From NCBI GenBank assembly GCA_021159825.1, contig JAGHDR010000378.1, positions 1-7,257 of the forward strand: a DNA stretch of 7,257 bases. The letters are read 5' to 3'. This document shows positions 5,637 to 7,257 of the stretch, in pieces (the first letter of the stretch is position 1; every line of letters begins with the position of its first letter). The translations under genes and the position numbers were made by a program. This DNA comes from Deltaproteobacteria bacterium (GTDB taxonomy: Bacteria > Desulfobacterota > DSM-4660 > Desulfatiglandales > Desulfatiglandaceae). The notes under the pieces were generated by a model. It made no database searches and had not been told where the DNA came from. It saw only the letters and a program-made list of their open reading frames with translations.

Positions 5637-5664
5637 TTGACAAATGGAACAACCGTTATTAATA
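5637..5664 (+). promoter_or_regulatory. Candidate sigma-70 promoter of the sigma-54 activator gene
   Basis: A perfect TTGACA (5637-5642) is followed after 16 bp by TTAATA (5659-5664), a weak -10. The start would fall near 5671, inside the repeated ACGGTAACGTT region and upstream of the ATG at 5740. This supports the downstream ATG over the one at 5644, which lies between the two promoter boxes. Confidence 0.4.
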
Positions 5665-5667
5665 GTG

Positions 5668-5709
5668 ACGGTAACGTTTAATCTCGTTTTATGGCGTTAC
5701 GGTAACGTT
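5668..5709. promoter_or_regulatory. Direct repeats ACGGTAACGTT, candidate activator or autoregulator sites
   Basis: ACGGTAACGTT occurs at 5668-5678 and again at 5699-5709, 31 bp apart start to start (about three helical turns on one face). The second copy is centred in CGTTACGGTAACG, an imperfect dyad. A related ACCGTTATTAA lies at 5652-5662. The array is just downstream of the proposed activator promoter and about 150-200 bp upstream of the sigma-54-like box of the thioredoxin gene, a normal distance for enhancer sites. Confidence 0.5.
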
Positions 5710-5739
5710 AATAAAAACCATAAACAAATAAGGCGACAA

Positions 5740-7149
5740 ATGTCCGAGATTCAAAGCAGCATTCAAGACATCCTGGATCCCAACTTCGCGCGGTTGCTTC
5801 TGGAAACCATGGCGGATGGCGTATTCACCCTCAATGACAAGGGAGAAATTACCTCATGGAATGCATCCATGGAACGCATTACCGGTTATACAGCGGAGGA
5901 AGCCCTTGGAAAAAGCTGTATGTTCCTCAACTTCAGCCGGTGTTTTTCCAAAACCTGCCCCACCGGAATCAACCAATGCGGGATTTTTAGCCAATCCGCC
6001 GTGGATGCCAAGGAATGCTTTCTTCGCCACAAGGACGGCCATGATGTTTCCGTGGTAAAGAGCGCTCGAGCGGTCAGGGAACAGGATCACATCAAAGGTG
6101 TGGTGGAAACCGTTACGGATCTCACAGAATTTCAGAAAGCACGGCAAAAAGCGGAAGAAGCCAGTCTTCGCCTGGGGGAACGCCACAGGTTCGAAAATAT
6201 CATCGGAAAAAGCGATTCCATGCAGGCGGTTTTTGCGGCCATCAAAGCGGTGGCCGTCGGCGCAACCACCGTCCTCATTCAGGGTGAGAGCGGTACGGGA
6301 AAGGAACTGGTGGCCGGGGCCATTCATTATAACAGTGAGCGGCGAAATAACCCTTTTGTGGGCGTCAACTGCAGCGCGCTAACGGAGTCCCTGCTGGAAA
6401 GCGAACTGTTCGGCCATGCAAAAGGCGCTTTTACCGGTGCCGTGCGTGATCGCGCGGGCCGTTTTGAAGACGCCCACGGCGGTACCCTGTTCCTGGATGA
6501 GATCGGTGAGATCTCTCCGTTTATTCAGGTCAAACTGCTTCGGGTGTTGCAGGAGCGGGAAATCGAACGGGTGGGCGAATCACAAAAACGCAAGATCGAT
6601 ATCCGCATCATCGCAGCTACCAACAGGGATCTCTATACCCTCGTCAAGAACGGCAGCTTCCGTGAAGACCTCTATTACCGGCTGAAGGTATTTCCGATCC
6701 TTATTCCACCATTGCGGAAACGAAGAGAAGACATCCCATTGCTGATCAGCCATTTTATCCATTTTCAGAATCAAAAAACCGGAAACCGGATCGCCGGCGT
6801 TTCGCAGTCAGCCATGCGGATTTTAATGGATTATACCTGGCCCGGAAATGTTCGCGAGCTGGAAAATGCCATTGAACATGCCTTTGTCCTGTGCGATGGC
6901 GGCTACATGGATATTTTCGACCTGCCCGTGGAAATTCGACAGTTTGAGTATCAACCGTTCCCCCCCAGAATGGTATCAACGGAACCGCCCGGGGGTCAGG
7001 CGGGCAAAAAGCTGACCCGGGAAACACTTCTTGACCTTTTGAATAATTGTCAATGGAACAAAGCAGAGGTATCGCGACGGGTGGGAGTGAGCCGTACGTC
7101 CATATGGAAATATATGAAAAAGTGGGATATCCCCCTTAAGCAACCCTGA
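5740..7149 (+). CDS. PAS-AAA-Fis sigma-54-dependent transcriptional activator with cysteine-rich PAS domain
   Basis: 469-residue enhancer-binding protein that uses ATP to open sigma-54 RNA polymerase promoters. A PAS domain spans about 15-130 ([18 protein letters not shown] to ETVTDL) and contains Cys60, Cys68, Cys73, Cys80 and Cys93, which may hold an Fe-S cluster or sense redox state. The AAA+ domain spans about 152-385: Walker A GESGTGKE (182-189), the sigma-54 contact loop GAFTGA (229-234), Walker B GGTLFLDE (247-254), the arginine region FREDLYYRL, and [12 protein letters not shown] Fis-type helix-turn-helix ends the protein (about 435-463). There is no phosphoreceiver domain. I start at ATG 5740 (AAGG 6 nt upstream); the ATG at 5644 would add 32 residues that coincide with promoter-like repeats. 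The gene is divergent from the thioredoxin gene, its most obvious candidate target. Confidence 0.93.
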   Translation: MSEIQSSIQDILDPNFARLLLETMADGVFTLNDKGEITSWNASMERITGYTAEEALGKSCMFLNFSRCFSKTCPTGINQCGIFSQSAVDAKECFLRHKDGHDVSVVKSARAVREQDHIKGVVETVTDLTEFQKARQKAEEASLRLGERHRFENIIGKSDSMQAVFAAIKAVAVGATTVLIQGESGTGKELVAGAIHYNSERRNNPFVGVNCSALTESLLESELFGHAKGAFTGAVRDRAGRFEDAHGGTLFLDEIGEISPFIQVKLLRVLQEREIERVGESQKRKIDIRIIAATNRDLYTLVKNGSFREDLYYRLKVFPILIPPLRKRREDIPLLISHFIHFQNQKTGNRIAGVSQSAMRILMDYTWPGNVRELENAIEHAFVLCDGGYMDIFDLPVEIRQFEYQPFPPRMVSTEPPGGQAGKKLTRETLLDLLNNCQWNKAEVSRRVGVSRTSIWKYMKKWDIPLKQP

Positions 7150-7169
7150 CAGGGAAAAACCGGAAGCGC

Positions 7170-7257
7170 ATGAAAAAAGAAAAACTTTACCGGATTCCGT
7201 CCCACGTGACTGAAATCATCCTGAACAGCATTTCCGACGGGGTGTTCACCGTGGATC
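7170..7257 (+). CDS. PAS-domain protein, probably a second regulator (3' partial)
   Basis: The first 29 codons of a gene that runs off the window. ATG 7170 follows a modest GGAAG and lies 20 bp after the stop of the sigma-54 activator, so the two are probably co-transcribed. The visible end, EIILNSISDGVFTVD, is the start of a PAS domain and resembles the activator's own [14 protein letters not shown]. It may therefore be a tandem paralogue of the activator, or a sensor histidine kinase; the rest is needed to tell. Confidence 0.75.
   Translation, partial: MKKEKLYRIPSHVTEIILNSISDGVFTVD

Noticed and set aside
5644..5739. Upstream ATG for the activator, adding 32 residues.
   Set aside because: The added segment overlaps a TTGACA promoter and repeated operator-like sequence, and the ATG at 5740 has its own AAGG site. 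An AGGG 8 nt before 5644 keeps this as a minor alternative.

Overview
The window looks like chromosomal DNA of an anaerobic bacterium, most likely a Desulfobacterota member of the sulfate-reducer type. This is inferred from gene content only: a GltD/NfnB-like Fe-S flavoprotein, a UGA-encoded selenocysteine gene with a SECIS-like hairpin, cysteine-rich PAS/sigma-54 activators, and a zinc-ribbon class III cyclase. No rRNA, tRNA or CRISPR array was seen.

Layout. Positions 1-1434 (+) hold the 3' part of an NAD(P)H/FAD/Fe-S oxidoreductase. From 1537 to 5448 all recognised genes are on the minus strand. Read in their transcription direction they are: a thioredoxin (5448-5131); a 459-bp gap with a 141-bp element bounded by 22-bp perfect inverted repeats; an HD-domain hydrolase (4671-3877); a start-less NifX-like fragment (3876-3634); a small thioredoxin-fold selenoprotein (3641-3390); a class III nucleotide cyclase that appears truncated (3214-2399); and an AbrB/PIN toxin-antitoxin pair (2234-1537). 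The toxin-antitoxin pair lies between two REP-like hairpins in direct orientation. Divergently from the thioredoxin, on the plus strand, lies a PAS-AAA-Fis sigma-54 activator (5740-7149). It is followed 20 bp later by the first 29 codons of a second PAS protein.

Main result. The gene at 3390-3641 is normally hidden because its 14th codon is an in-frame TGA. Read as selenocysteine, it gives an 83-residue thioredoxin-fold protein with a U-x-x-C redox motif. A 6-bp stem with a six-base loop containing AGGU lies 13 nt after the TGA, as expected for a bacterial SECIS. A normal caller would start at the internal GTG (3575) and lose the active site.

How the parts may work together (inference). Several genes are redox related: the thioredoxin, the selenoprotein, the Fe-S flavoprotein, and an activator whose PAS domain has five cysteines. 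The thioredoxin has a near-consensus sigma-54 promoter facing away from the activator. Two ACGGTAACGTT repeats lie about 150-200 bp upstream of that promoter, so the activator may control the thioredoxin. The block 1435-3876 shows signs of rearrangement: paired hairpins, a toxin-antitoxin cassette, a cyclase cut short at the cassette edge, and a NifX-like remnant.
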